Shown: positions 26,076-35,836 of the stretch, piece by piece
How positions within the stretch are numbered: the stretch's first letter is position 1
Layout of the letters: the number at the start of each line of letters is the position of its first letter
Made by a program: the position numbers and the translations under genes
Notes under the pieces: model-generated
Told to the model about the DNA's origin: nothing
Database searches by the model: none
What the model saw: the letters and a program-made list of their open reading frames with translations, nothing else
Source: a virus
Reading direction: 5' to 3' (one strand)
Length of the DNA: 62,091 nucleotides
Virus record (IMG/VR): IMGVR_UViG_3300036399_000656
Span: 1 to 62,091 of that record

Positions 26076-28508
26076 ATGATTAGCACCGTATCCTTTTCGT
26101 TTGACTTAACGTACACCAACCCAGGCACTGGTGCGTTACAGCCACGAGGCGTTATCGTTGACTCTACCGATTATATCGGGTTGGGTCTCGATCCAATAGA
26201 TTTCGAACTGAAGGGATTGGGGCAGGTCACCTTTAACGGCGATATTATCGTCGATGGCAATCTTGTTAGCAACCCCATTATCGACCTTCAAGCCTGGGAT
26301 TTTGTCAATGATGGGGTTCCTACTGCCTATTTTGATTTACCGCTAGATTTAAACGGGAATGTGGCAAACGGCGTTTATACGTTTGTTTATAGACTCAGAG
26401 TCAACTCTTTCACTGTTCCTGTTGCGATTACGCTTACTCCACCTGATTTGGTTAACGTAGCGTCCAATCAATGGATAACACAATACTTAGAGGTCGGAAA
26501 CGAGATACGCTTAGCTAATCCAGGAGTGGGATTTGAGGATGTAACCGTAGAGGCGTTAAACCAAGTAGGTGCGAACGCAGAAGTAACTGTTTCGGACTAC
26601 ACCATTGCTGTTGCGGGAATCACCACGTTTGATTTAGAAAACGTACAATTCAATGGCGTGTACACATACGCCGGGTGTACACAGGTGGACGCAGAGGTTA
26701 GCTTCACTTACGACTGCGAGTATGGAGACAACGGGACATGGGGCGTGGCTAACACCACGGCGCTTGGCTCAAATGAGGTTGTCGCAAATTTAAGTTGTTC
26801 GATTAATTACCCTTCTTGGACTACACTTAGTCCTACGTTTCCAGGGAATATAGTTACCAGCTCACTTCCTTATCCGCCTCCTGGGGTGGAAACTCCTCTT
26901 GCAACAGGGACATATAGTGTTTCGCTTACACAGCAGATACAGCAGACTCAAACGAGTGGCTTGGTTGTCCTTTACACAAGGTCTGTGGTCAGGGAGTTCC
27001 AAGTAAGTTGTGCCGGCAGTCTTTGCGGTCTTACTCCTTGTATTGAGAACCTTCGCGTTGCTCACGCAAACGAGTTGCATCGTAACCGAATTTCAAAGTA
27101 CCAAGTTTTTGTAGACAATGTGCTTCTGTATTACGCGGAGGCTCAGAACTACAGATCTTGTGGAGACCTCGAAAACTACAGGGCTACCGTTGAGCTTATT
27201 AGAAACAATCTCGACTCATCTGGCTGCGAGTGTGCTTGTTGTAATGACGATACCTACTATTGGGTGTCAAACAACTCCGGAGAGTCTGTTATTGAGAGTC
27301 TTATTCGATCTTTTCAATTTCGATTGTTTTCGCTCGTCCCTGCTGGGCCGGGTTCTCCTTTGGCTAGTGATGACGAAACTCAAGGTGTTGAGGTTGGTGC
27401 GTTGTGGCAAAACACGAACACGGGCATAATCTATCGTTGTACTGTCAATACCGCTGAAAATGCTGTTTGGGTGGAGTATTATGCTCCAGGCGCACTGCCG
27501 ATTGCTTTAGACGTTCCGGCCACGCCTAACCTTCCGTTCCTGTCTTCCACTAACGTGCAGGACCAGTTAGGTCAAGCAAACACTCAGTTTGCCCTTCAGT
27601 TGTTGGCGAACGCTCAGTTTAATGCCGATATAACCGCTGTTGAAAATTCTGTGGCGGCTCTTGATGGTGTAAATGGTTTGACTCGCACTGGAGACGACTT
27701 TGCACTTGGCGGAGCGTTAACCGGGAACACAACGATAAACACCACTACGTTTAATTTTAAAGTAGCAACGTCAGGAAACGTAACCCCGCTATTAGTTGAG
27801 TCTTCTGGAACAGTAACGGCAATGTCAGTAAGAAAGACAACAACGAGTCCTACGGTGTCAAATGAAACTCAACGAACTAGAGTATACGCACCATCCGGAC
27901 AGAACGGCTTGGGAGCGTCATCTCTGGTATATCTTTCTGATATAACAGGTACAGAATCTTTTGCTGGGGAAATATCAACACAATGGACCGATAGTACTGT
28001 TAAGGATTCTATGATGAGTTTTTATCTTTCCGACAATGCTGTGTCTAAAACTCCATTAGTTCTTTTCGGTAATGGTCAAGTTTCGTTCCCGCAATACAAT
28101 GCTGCTAATTTTGTTGACCCAGCCCCAGCATACTTGCTCGGCGTTGACGCTGCGGGTAACGTGGTTCAGGCTACAAGTTCAAGCGGTCCTTTGGTTTATG
28201 TGGCAAGAATTACTCAGTCTGGAACAAACGCTCCAACTGCTGTTGAAATTGTTAACACTACTGGAGCTACATTTTCTTGGGTTGGAGGATACGTTGGCGC
28301 CGGCATTTACAGAGTTACTGCTTCATCTGCTGTTTTAACATCAAACAAAACAGCAATATTTGTTACGCCGTCTGGCGCTAATCCATATATAATGCTAGGT
28401 TCAGTATCAAATACAACTCAATGCATTGTAACTTCATCAAGCGCGTTTTCGGGATATACTGATAATTTGATTAATGGAGCTATTGTTAAAATAGAAATCT
28501 ACCCATAA
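26076..28508 (+). CDS. Head-fibre or appendage protein with Cys cluster, 810 aa
   Basis: Residues 1-330 are beta-rich, Asn/Thr/Pro-heavy modules. Residues 320-400 hold a helical segment with a dense cysteine cluster, including Cys-Ala-Gly-Ser-Leu-Cys and SGCECACCNDD. The C-terminal 350 residues are beta/low-complexity with the Leu-Gly-Val-Asp-Ala-Ala-Gly-Asn-Val pattern seen in phage fibre tips. It lies between head-completion and ring genes and may decorate the capsid. The Cys cluster could bind metal or lock a trimer by disulphides. Confidence 0.55.
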   Translation: MISTVSFSFDLTYTNPGTGALQPRGVIVDSTDYIGLGLDPIDFELKGLGQVTFNGDIIVDGNLVSNPIIDLQAWDFVNDGVPTAYFDLPLDLNGNVANGVYTFVYRLRVNSFTVPVAITLTPPDLVNVASNQWITQYLEVGNEIRLANPGVGFEDVTVEALNQVGANAEVTVSDYTIAVAGITTFDLENVQFNGVYTYAGCTQVDAEVSFTYDCEYGDNGTWGVANTTALGSNEVVANLSCSINYPSWTTLSPTFPGNIVTSSLPYPPPGVETPLATGTYSVSLTQQIQQTQTSGLVVLYTRSVVREFQVSCAGSLCGLTPCIENLRVAHANELHRNRISKYQVFVDNVLLYYAEAQNYRSCGDLENYRATVELIRNNLDSSGCECACCNDDTYYWVSNNSGESVIESLIRSFQFRLFSLVPAGPGSPLASDDETQGVEVGALWQNTNTGIIYRCTVNTAENAVWVEYYAPGALPIALDVPATPNLPFLSSTNVQDQLGQANTQFALQLLANAQFNADITAVENSVAALDGVNGLTRTGDDFALGGALTGNTTINTTTFNFKVATSGNVTPLLVESSGTVTAMSVRKTTTSPTVSNETQRTRVYAPSGQNGLGASSLVYLSDITGTESFAGEISTQWTDSTVKDSMMSFYLSDNAVSKTPLVLFGNGQVSFPQYNAANFVDPAPAYLLGVDAAGNVVQATSSSGPLVYVARITQSGTNAPTAVEIVNTTGATFSWVGGYVGAGIYRVTASSAVLTSNKTAIFVTPSGANPYIMLGSVSNTTQCIVTSSSAFSGYTDNLINGAIVKIEIYP

Positions 28509-29263
28509 TGATTACTAACCTCGGTCAAATATATGATGAGCTTCTCTTCAGAGCCGGAAAGGATCTGAGGGGTGGCTACATCACGCCCGATGACTTCAAT
28601 CGGGCGATTAAGATTGTAAACCAGCGTTACTTGAACACGCTCGTAGACAACTTTGAAAACAGCCGAGAAATTACTAGCGACCTTCAGACATTCATCAAGA
28701 CCCTAGGTTCACCTCAGTACCCAGCCATGTCCTTCACTCCTGTTTTAGCAGGACGACCAGAGCGAGGAGGTTACGCGGACATTCCTGTCGACATTTGGTA
28801 TCAGGCAACAGCAAGTTTTCTTGAGATACTGAACAAGGAATGTTCATACGATACCAACTACCGAAGCGTAGAGTTTGTAAGCCAACACGAGTTTGACGCT
28901 AAGATGCGTAACTCGATTACAAGCCCGGTAGACAACCCGGAAGAAAACGATCCAATACTTGTTACACGAAATGACAGGTATTTCATTTATCCGTACATGC
29001 CACGGATAACCTTTACTTACATACGAGAGCCAATTCAGCCTGTATTTGATTATCAAATTGAGAACGGAATCCCTGTATATTTACCACCGGGAACTGTTCA
29101 CACGAATGCAACTACAGCTCCAATCGGCACTCCAAGTGCAAGCGTTGAATTTGAATATCCCGAAAGCTGCGTGGACCACCTAACTGATTTGATTAAAACT
29201 TACATCGGTATTGGTAACGAAAACCAATGGAACATTCAGACTCAAATGCCAAGTAAAGTATGA
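28508..29263 (+). CDS. Neck/ring connector protein, 251 aa
   Basis: A helical N-terminus (ELLFRAGKDLRGGYITPDDFNRAIKIVNQRYLNTL) followed by a beta domain resembles the head-tail connector (ring) proteins that stack under the portal in podoviruses. It shares an overlapping stop/start with both neighbours (TAATG upstream, ATGA-type downstream) and is the first of three genes of similar size. No residue-level match can be shown by eye. Confidence 0.55.
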   Translation: MITNLGQIYDELLFRAGKDLRGGYITPDDFNRAIKIVNQRYLNTLVDNFENSREITSDLQTFIKTLGSPQYPAMSFTPVLAGRPERGGYADIPVDIWYQATASFLEILNKECSYDTNYRSVEFVSQHEFDAKMRNSITSPVDNPEENDPILVTRNDRYFIYPYMPRITFTYIREPIQPVFDYQIENGIPVYLPPGTVHTNATTAPIGTPSASVEFEYPESCVDHLTDLIKTYIGIGNENQWNIQTQMPSKV

Positions 29264-29859
29264 TCACAAAACGTCAAGTCATCGAATTAATACAGCACAG
29301 GTTGACTGGGGGAGATACCCCGGAAGATTTGCGTCGTCTGTATCCTCGTTCCATTATTTCTCGTGTAATCAACTTAGCCCTTGCCGACATTGTATCACGC
29401 GATCCTTACGAGGCAAGCGACATGGCGGTTCCATACGTGTTTACTCCGGCCAACGATGCCAACGGTTACTATGTAACCCTCAGTCCACAGCCAATCGCGG
29501 GGACTATGGCAATCTTTACTGTTGAGGATGAGTCTTCTGGGTTTAACTCATATTCAGTTCAAACCAAGGCGGAATCAAACGCATTGAATGTATTGCGTGG
29601 GGGAAACAATTCAGCGGCCATCCTTTTCAAGGACAAGCTGCGTTTCAACAAAAAGCCAGAGGGTAATGTAACGGTTACTATGGTTCCTAACGTGTATCAA
29701 ATGGAGGATGATGACGTGCTTATCATTCCAAGCGATGAAACAGGCGCGGGTGAAATGATGCTTTTCCAAATGTGTATGCAGGTATTGGCAACTCAAGGTT
29801 TCCAAGACGACTTGAACAACGACTCAATTGACGCACAAACTACCGCAGCTAGATCATGA
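29260..29859 (+). CDS. Neck/ring connector protein, 199 aa
   Basis: Like its neighbours it begins with a helix (VIELIQHRLTGG) followed by a second helix (SRVINLALADIVSRDPYEAS) and a beta-rich C-terminal half with an acidic end. Size and position fit a stacked ring protein between portal and tail hub. The gene overlaps the preceding one by 4 bases and the following by 4. Family not recognised. Confidence 0.55.
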   Translation: MITKRQVIELIQHRLTGGDTPEDLRRLYPRSIISRVINLALADIVSRDPYEASDMAVPYVFTPANDANGYYVTLSPQPIAGTMAIFTVEDESSGFNSYSVQTKAESNALNVLRGGNNSAAILFKDKLRFNKKPEGNVTVTMVPNVYQMEDDDVLIIPSDETGAGEMMLFQMCMQVLATQGFQDDLNNDSIDAQTTAARS

Positions 29860-30587
29860 CCATTAAGAATATAAAATATATCGCCACATCAGCTTTGTAC
29901 CGCTTGGGTAAGAACCCAGCAGGTCGTGAGCTTACGTGGATGACTCAGGTGGCTATTGATTACTTGAGCGAGAAGGCTCCACTCGATGGGAATGTGAGCC
30001 TGAAGACAATATACGCCAAGATAGATACGGGCGCGCGGGTATTCACGATGCCAGGCGACTGCATGAGGATTTCCAAGGTAGGATTGAAATCAGGTCGTCG
30101 CATTTGGACTTTGACACCAGACACCTCACTGACTTACCCAGAAGAGTTTTTTCAATGCGAGAGCGATCAGAATGATGACGTGGTATTGAATGGTTTTTTC
30201 CCAACGGGTTACTTTGGATACTTTTACAACCAACCTAACTACACGCTAGGCGGCGGACGTAATGTGAACTACTACCGCATAGATGGTAACAATATCATAT
30301 TTGACCAAAACATACCCGACGGTCAATTGATTATAGAGTATTTCTCAAACGGTTCGGAGGTAAATGAAAACACCTTGATTGATACAGGGTATGCCGAGCC
30401 GTTTCGTTTGTATTTGATGAGCGAATACTGCTTCCACAAAGGAGGCAGCGAGGACAAGGCCAAGTACAAAGAATTGCAGATGCAATACGAGGCAGCTCAA
30501 TGGAGCGCAAACCTTTTGATTAAGGCTCCACGATTGAGTGAAATGATTGACGCACTTGCACAGGCATCAGAATTTAATTTAGGATAA
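29856..30587 (+). CDS. Tail-tubular-type ring protein, 243 aa
   Basis: The sequence has a helical start (ATSALYRLGKNPAGRELTWMTQVAIDYLSEK), a beta-rich middle with many Tyr and Asn, and a helical end with KYKELQMQYEAAQWS. This resembles the gp11/adaptor class of podovirus tail proteins. It precedes the 1447-aa hub protein, as gp11 precedes gp12 in T7. The stop shares one base with the next ATG. Confidence 0.55.
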   Translation: MTIKNIKYIATSALYRLGKNPAGRELTWMTQVAIDYLSEKAPLDGNVSLKTIYAKIDTGARVFTMPGDCMRISKVGLKSGRRIWTLTPDTSLTYPEEFFQCESDQNDDVVLNGFFPTGYFGYFYNQPNYTLGGGRNVNYYRIDGNNIIFDQNIPDGQLIIEYFSNGSEVNENTLIDTGYAEPFRLYLMSEYCFHKGGSEDKAKYKELQMQYEAAQWSANLLIKAPRLSEMIDALAQASEFNLG

Positions 30588-33500
30588 TGGAGTTTAACGA
30601 AGTCATAGCATTTACCGGCGGTATAAATACCGACGACACACCTCAGGGTGTGCCTAAGGGAGATTATAGAGATTTCTCGTATTGTCGACTTGGATACAAT
30701 TCTGGTAACGCATATGCCGTAGAGACTTCTGATGGAACTTTGATTATTCCTGAGGAAACGATAGAGATTGAGGACCAAATCATCGGCGCTACCCAGTGGT
30801 TGAAAATGAACGCAATCGTGTACTTTGTCTATAAGGCTAATCTTGTTCATGAGATTTGGTTTTACGAAATAGATTCCCTAAGCCATACTCGCGTTCTACA
30901 GTCTGCTGAGCTAAACTTCAGCAGAGACTGGCCGGTATACCACGCCAACGTGGTTGACGATATTCTCAAATGGACGGACGGTCGTTGGGATCCCCAGATG
31001 TATGATGCGGACGGTAATAGACTTTTCAATCCTCCGTACCAAATCAATTTGCAAAAGGCGCTTGACAGCTTCTACACGAGCGTAACCCTTCAGACCATTG
31101 ATGCTATTAAGTGGCCAATGGACCCTCCTCGCGTAGCCTATTTTACAGATCCCACAAGACAAGATAACAAACTCCGCAATAAGCTGTTCAAGTTTATTAT
31201 TCAGCCTATTTACGAGAACGGGGAGGCTGGAGTGTGGTCGATGTATTCTAATTTAGAGTTGCCTCAGCAGTCTGAATTGATACCTGGAACCAATTGGCTT
31301 TATCCAAACAACAGTAACGGAATCAACATACAGTTTGAGACAGGTCCCCAGATAATAAGAAAGTTTAATATCGCTGTACAGCAATATGACAAGGAAGATT
31401 TTGGAACAGAGCCTCCTTTTGGGGTATTTCTTCAGTTAGACAAGGACCAAGACGTAATACCAAACAATACTATTTGGACTGTTTCTTTTTACGGAGGGGT
31501 TGCCACGACTCCGGCTGTAGACGTATTTAAGAACTACGATCGACTACCGATAACCGCAAGCTGTCAAGAGTACCTCCCCACGAGCCAGATAGTGTACACT
31601 AACTTCAGGGAGGGGTACGACAAACCTACAGAGGAGCCTTTTATCCTTGACGTTGGGGTTGGCTATCAGTTAAACGAAATAAACTGGAACCCATTTGCGG
31701 CAATTGATCTTGATATTACATACAGCCTTGCGTCTTCATCAATAACAACAGACACTGATGATTTTAACGCAAACGATGTGTTTCCGTTTTCTGCCGGTTT
31801 GGTGCTTCAAGGTCCAGCGCCAACTAGCGCTTCAATTGGTATATTTGTTTATCAGATAACTCAAGCGGATATTGACGCAGCACTAGCGGCGGGCGCTACT
31901 CCAATGGATTGGAACATAGCGATAATGAATATCATATGTAACTCTTTCATGTCTCAATTGGGCTACACCCCTGTGTCATCGGCAGTTGCATTAGGTAATG
32001 CTGTTAGATATACTTTTACAGCGGGTCCTAATCCAGATGGGGTTTTTAATCCAAGGGTAAGATCATACAGACAAACGCTTTCCGCTCCATCTCTGAAAGT
32101 AGGAGCCACCCATGAATTTGGTATTGTGTACGGAGACAGGGCGTATAGGGACGGTACTGTTTACACGGTAGATTCCATGAATCTATTCGTTCCCTGGTTT
32201 TATGATTTGGACAGGACTGGACTTAGCAATGCCGACAATCCATTTACGGTAAATGCAAGATTTACTATAGACCACATACCCCCGGTATGGGCTGACAGGT
32301 ATTGGATAGTAGCAAAGCCGGCAACTGAAATTTCTAGTTTTGGTCAGTACACAACCAACGCAAATGACATTAGTTTGATTGGTAATGTTGGGGGAAGCGG
32401 ATACGTTTCTTCAATATATTTAGACACAGTAACCAACAACAGATACATAATAAACATAGACAAGTACTATGTAAATCAGAACATTGGAGCGTCAATAGCC
32501 CATGAGATTAAAATTGGAGACAAGATAAGATTCATAAGAAGAAGACTGGACGGACCGGCAACAACCGCCGACCAGGTTGCCTACTTGCCGTATCTTGAGT
32601 TAGATGTTGTCGGGTATGATCCGGTGGGAGGTGAACAGCAACGCCAAATAGTTTATACAAACATATTTGACACAAGCCTCATAGAGACGCAGGCTGGATT
32701 AGACTCGGTTGACGGACAGCTGTTTGGTCAACTGATAGAAATATACACACCAACACCTTCGGTGGATGATACAGGAAACTTGTTTGTATCCACTTGGAAA
32801 GATGTAAGCGAGGCCATAGACATAAGAAACCCACACACGGAAGACAGGGCGCACGGAGCGCCGCCTTTGTATTATGTGTACATAACAGGTGATGACCCTT
32901 ATTTCTTCTACATGAATGGGGATTATACATTCCTAGAAGGCAATACGTATTCTGTTACAATACACAATTTAAACGGTACCACCAACTCGGTTAGCGCAGT
33001 AGTTAATTTAGCTTCCTACCAGCAGTCTTCAAATCAGACTAGACTTGCGTTTGGATTTGCCGCCACATCTAGCATGGCTTACTTGACCATAGATACGGAT
33101 GTGTTTGCTGCTGAAACAAACGAATATCAAATATCAAACGATTTAGTTTCATCTCGACCAGCAACGTTTGCTTTAGGCTACGGGGATGTGTATGTAAAGC
33201 AGAGAAACTACCAGACAGGCATGGCCGCAGAATCGGCTCAGGCTTATTATTTTATTGAGGATCCAAACTACTCAGACTACTGGCCAAGCAACATACACGA
33301 AACCGGAAGAACAAGGATTGAGGATCCTAATGCTAAGATGACTCACCGCCAGGCAACGGCTATTCATTCTGATTCATTTATCGTAGGAACCCAGATAAAC
33401 GGTTTATCTTCTTTCTCTTTGTTGAATGATAACATCGAGGGCATGAATTCACTGTTCGGTCCTGTTGTTAGAACATATATGTCAGGACGCGAAGGTAAAA

Positions 33501-34930
33501 CTCTCAAGTGTCTTCAGCCAAGGAAGGAGAACTCTATCTACATCCAATTCTACCCCAACGAGGTAGGCTCGGATTCAACCGTTCGTGTTTCTAGTAAAAC
33601 CTTTGCATCTTGGTTTGACTACAAGACATTGTTTGGTTGTTCGGACGCGGGGGCAAACGCGATACTGCCCGACGGTACAACGATGTACTTTGACAACAAG
33701 GCCGGGGTGTTTATGTATTCCGGTGCTAACGGGCAAATAGTTGTGAGTGAGATAGACCCCGGCACGGAAAAGGATTACAAGTTCAGAACAAAGACCAAGG
33801 AACTTGCCGCTTCGTACAATTCAACAAACAGACCGGTAGTTAGAACTTACGTGAACGAAACGGTTGGGGAGGTTGGCTTTGCATTTAGATTCGGTCAGCA
33901 ATTCACCGGGCAAATGCAGGGCGGGTTTAGTCCACCAACTTTTAACGACCAAGTTTGGGTTGTTGTTGGTTCTGATGTTGAGAATTTATTCGGATTAGAG
34001 ATTGTTGTCGTGCATGAAAATGGTGCGGTTTATACAGGAACTGTAACTCAGGCCATTTGGGATGAGGAACTGAACTACACTACGATTCAGATAAACAACG
34101 CAGGGCCTTCACCGGCTGAATTCAACATCCTAGCATACTACTACACAACTAGCGGGTTCACATACGACCACGTTGTGTTTGACTACGTGAACATGCGATG
34201 GAGGTCAACGTATGACTATAACTTCCAACAGTTCTGCAACCTAGGCCAGACTCTTGTCGGATGGGGCGTGAACAATCAAATGTACCTTCACAACCAATAC
34301 GGAAGCTGGGATTTCCACGGTCAGCCATTCATTCAAAAGGTTTCTTTTGTTTCGAACGAAAACCCACTAGCCCTCAAGAGGTATCAGGACATAAGTCTTA
34401 TTTCTGATAATATATTTTCTATTGAGGCTTCATCAGATCCAAACAGAAGTTACCCGCTTGGCATGAAAACCTTAATGCCATCAAACATTATAAATACCTA
34501 TGAGGGGTACGGCAGTGTTTACTACAGAAAGAATTTGTATGACCCAAGGTTCTTTAACACGGGTACTACAATAACAAGTAATTACGATCCGCCAAACGGC
34601 TTCCCGGTTAATGGCTGGGTTGTTCCTGGGGACCAACAGGACTTGTTTACACAAAATATAACCATCATACAAAACGACGGGACTATATTTTCAGGGGATG
34701 TTTCATCAGCTACTTACAGTATTCCGGACGACAACACATTAATCGTGCTTGCTGATCAGGAGCCTAGTAGTTTTGGCATAAACGGATTTTGGTACAACAG
34801 CGATAGAGCGATGTTAAACGGTGAAGACATGAGGGCAAATGCCTTGACTCACAACCTTTACTTTGACCCGTCACTGGCGGATCAGTCGTCTATTCTTTTC
34901 TCTGTTGCAATTAAGGGTGTTTTATCTTAA
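30587..34930 (+). CDS. Tail hub/nozzle protein candidate, 1447 aa
   Basis: The start (GGINTDDTPQGVPKGDYRDFSYCRLGYNSG) is like the beta-propeller nozzle or stabilisation proteins of podoviruses and crAss-like phages, which open with a GG-x-N-D-D-x-P motif. The whole protein is beta-rich, Asn/Tyr/Asp-heavy, with no membrane segment. T7 gp12 is about 794 aa; this is longer, as in large Bacteroidota podoviruses. It sits after the three ring proteins. It would form the tail tip through which DNA and internal proteins leave. Confidence 0.65.
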   Translation: MEFNEVIAFTGGINTDDTPQGVPKGDYRDFSYCRLGYNSGNAYAVETSDGTLIIPEETIEIEDQIIGATQWLKMNAIVYFVYKANLVHEIWFYEIDSLSHTRVLQSAELNFSRDWPVYHANVVDDILKWTDGRWDPQMYDADGNRLFNPPYQINLQKALDSFYTSVTLQTIDAIKWPMDPPRVAYFTDPTRQDNKLRNKLFKFIIQPIYENGEAGVWSMYSNLELPQQSELIPGTNWLYPNNSNGINIQFETGPQIIRKFNIAVQQYDKEDFGTEPPFGVFLQLDKDQDVIPNNTIWTVSFYGGVATTPAVDVFKNYDRLPITASCQEYLPTSQIVYTNFREGYDKPTEEPFILDVGVGYQLNEINWNPFAAIDLDITYSLASSSITTDTDDFNANDVFPFSAGLVLQGPAPTSASIGIFVYQITQADIDAALAAGATPMDWNIAIMNIICNSFMSQLGYTPVSSAVALGNAVRYTFTAGPNPDGVFNPRVRSYRQTLSAPSLKVGATHEFGIVYGDRAYRDGTVYTVDSMNLFVPWFYDLDRTGLSNADNPFTVNARFTIDHIPPVWADRYWIVAKPATEISSFGQYTTNANDISLIGNVGGSGYVSSIYLDTVTNNRYIINIDKYYVNQNIGASIAHEIKIGDKIRFIRRRLDGPATTADQVAYLPYLELDVVGYDPVGGEQQRQIVYTNIFDTSLIETQAGLDSVDGQLFGQLIEIYTPTPSVDDTGNLFVSTWKDVSEAIDIRNPHTEDRAHGAPPLYYVYITGDDPYFFYMNGDYTFLEGNTYSVTIHNLNGTTNSVSAVVNLASYQQSSNQTRLAFGFAATSSMAYLTIDTDVFAAETNEYQISNDLVSSRPATFALGYGDVYVKQRNYQTGMAAESAQAYYFIEDPNYSDYWPSNIHETGRTRIEDPNAKMTHRQATAIHSDSFIVGTQINGLSSFSLLNDNIEGMNSLFGPVVRTYMSGREGKTLKCLQPRKENSIYIQFYPNEVGSDSTVRVSSKTFASWFDYKTLFGCSDAGANAILPDGTTMYFDNKAGVFMYSGANGQIVVSEIDPGTEKDYKFRTKTKELAASYNSTNRPVVRTYVNETVGEVGFAFRFGQQFTGQMQGGFSPPTFNDQVWVVVGSDVENLFGLEIVVVHENGAVYTGTVTQAIWDEELNYTTIQINNAGPSPAEFNILAYYYTTSGFTYDHVVFDYVNMRWRSTYDYNFQQFCNLGQTLVGWGVNNQMYLHNQYGSWDFHGQPFIQKVSFVSNENPLALKRYQDISLISDNIFSIEASSDPNRSYPLGMKTLMPSNIINTYEGYGSVYYRKNLYDPRFFNTGTTITSNYDPPNGFPVNGWVVPGDQQDLFTQNITIIQNDGTIFSGDVSSATYSIPDDNTLIVLADQEPSSFGINGFWYNSDRAMLNGEDMRANALTHNLYFDPSLADQSSILFSVAIKGVLS

Positions 34931-34941
34931 ATTTGCGAATT

Positions 34942-35835
34942 ATGAGTTTAGCAGCAATTGGATTAGGACTTTCAGCCGGGTCGGCAATTTTTCAAGGCGT
35001 TAAGGGTCTTCAACAGACCCGTGAGGCTAAGGAAATGCAAAAAAACCTTGGCCCAAGGGTTAATTATCAAATACCCGAAGAGGCTAGAAAGGCCCTTGCT
35101 CTTTATCAGAACATGGCCGTATCTCGTACCATGCCCGGCCAGCAGTTTATGCAGGATGCGATTGATATGCAGCAGGCAAAGGCATTGGGTGGGGCTACTC
35201 GTGCAGCCACCTCATCACAGGACTTGCTTAGCGTAGCAACACAGTTGGGCGAGCAGGGCATGGAACAGCAGCAACAACTTGGTTTCGAGGCTGCTCAAAG
35301 CTACAATCAACGCCAACAGGACTATGCTGGAGCGTTAGGAACTATGGCTGGATACCAAGAAAAGGTAACTGCCGACAAGCAACAAGATTGGTACGAGAGA
35401 GCGGCAGCGGCAAGAGAAATGAGAGAAGCCGGTCTTCAGAATACTATGGGTGCTGTTCAGGGATTGGGTGAAATGGGATTTATGGCGGCTATGGGTGCTA
35501 TGGGTAAAGAGCCAGCTCCAAGAGATGTTGTAGACGTTGATCAAACGAAAACTAAGGATTCGGATCCAAAAGATTTGTCTGAGGCGCAAAACAAAAGAGA
35601 CGCTACAGCAGGCTCTTCATCAGGCAGGTTTAAGTTTTCAAATCCATCATACGGAAATTATAAATCTAAACTTGGACTAGACGATTCGGGTTCATTTTAT
35701 GATAACACAGCACAGCCCCAACAACCTGGATTTTACAACGGGATGGATATGAATAACTGGAGAGCGGAAAGTGGCTTGTACGACTTTAAAAGACCCGGAA
35801 GTTCATTAGGAAGTATGTTTAATAATATACATTAA
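34942..35835 (+). CDS. Internal virion or ejected protein, 297 aa
   Basis: Start at the first ATG (34942). Residues 1-20 are a hydrophobic Gly/Ala segment (MSLAAIGLGLSAGSAIFQG), followed by long Gln/Ala/Met-rich amphipathic helices (residues 65-190) and a disordered Gly/Asn/Ser C-terminus. This is the profile of podovirus ejection proteins that insert in the host envelope. It is the first of three such genes in a row. Confidence 0.55.
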   Translation: MSLAAIGLGLSAGSAIFQGVKGLQQTREAKEMQKNLGPRVNYQIPEEARKALALYQNMAVSRTMPGQQFMQDAIDMQQAKALGGATRAATSSQDLLSVATQLGEQGMEQQQQLGFEAAQSYNQRQQDYAGALGTMAGYQEKVTADKQQDWYERAAAAREMREAGLQNTMGAVQGLGEMGFMAAMGAMGKEPAPRDVVDVDQTKTKDSDPKDLSEAQNKRDATAGSSSGRFKFSNPSYGNYKSKLGLDDSGSFYDNTAQPQQPGFYNGMDMNNWRAESGLYDFKRPGSSLGSMFNNIH

Positions 35836-35836
35836 A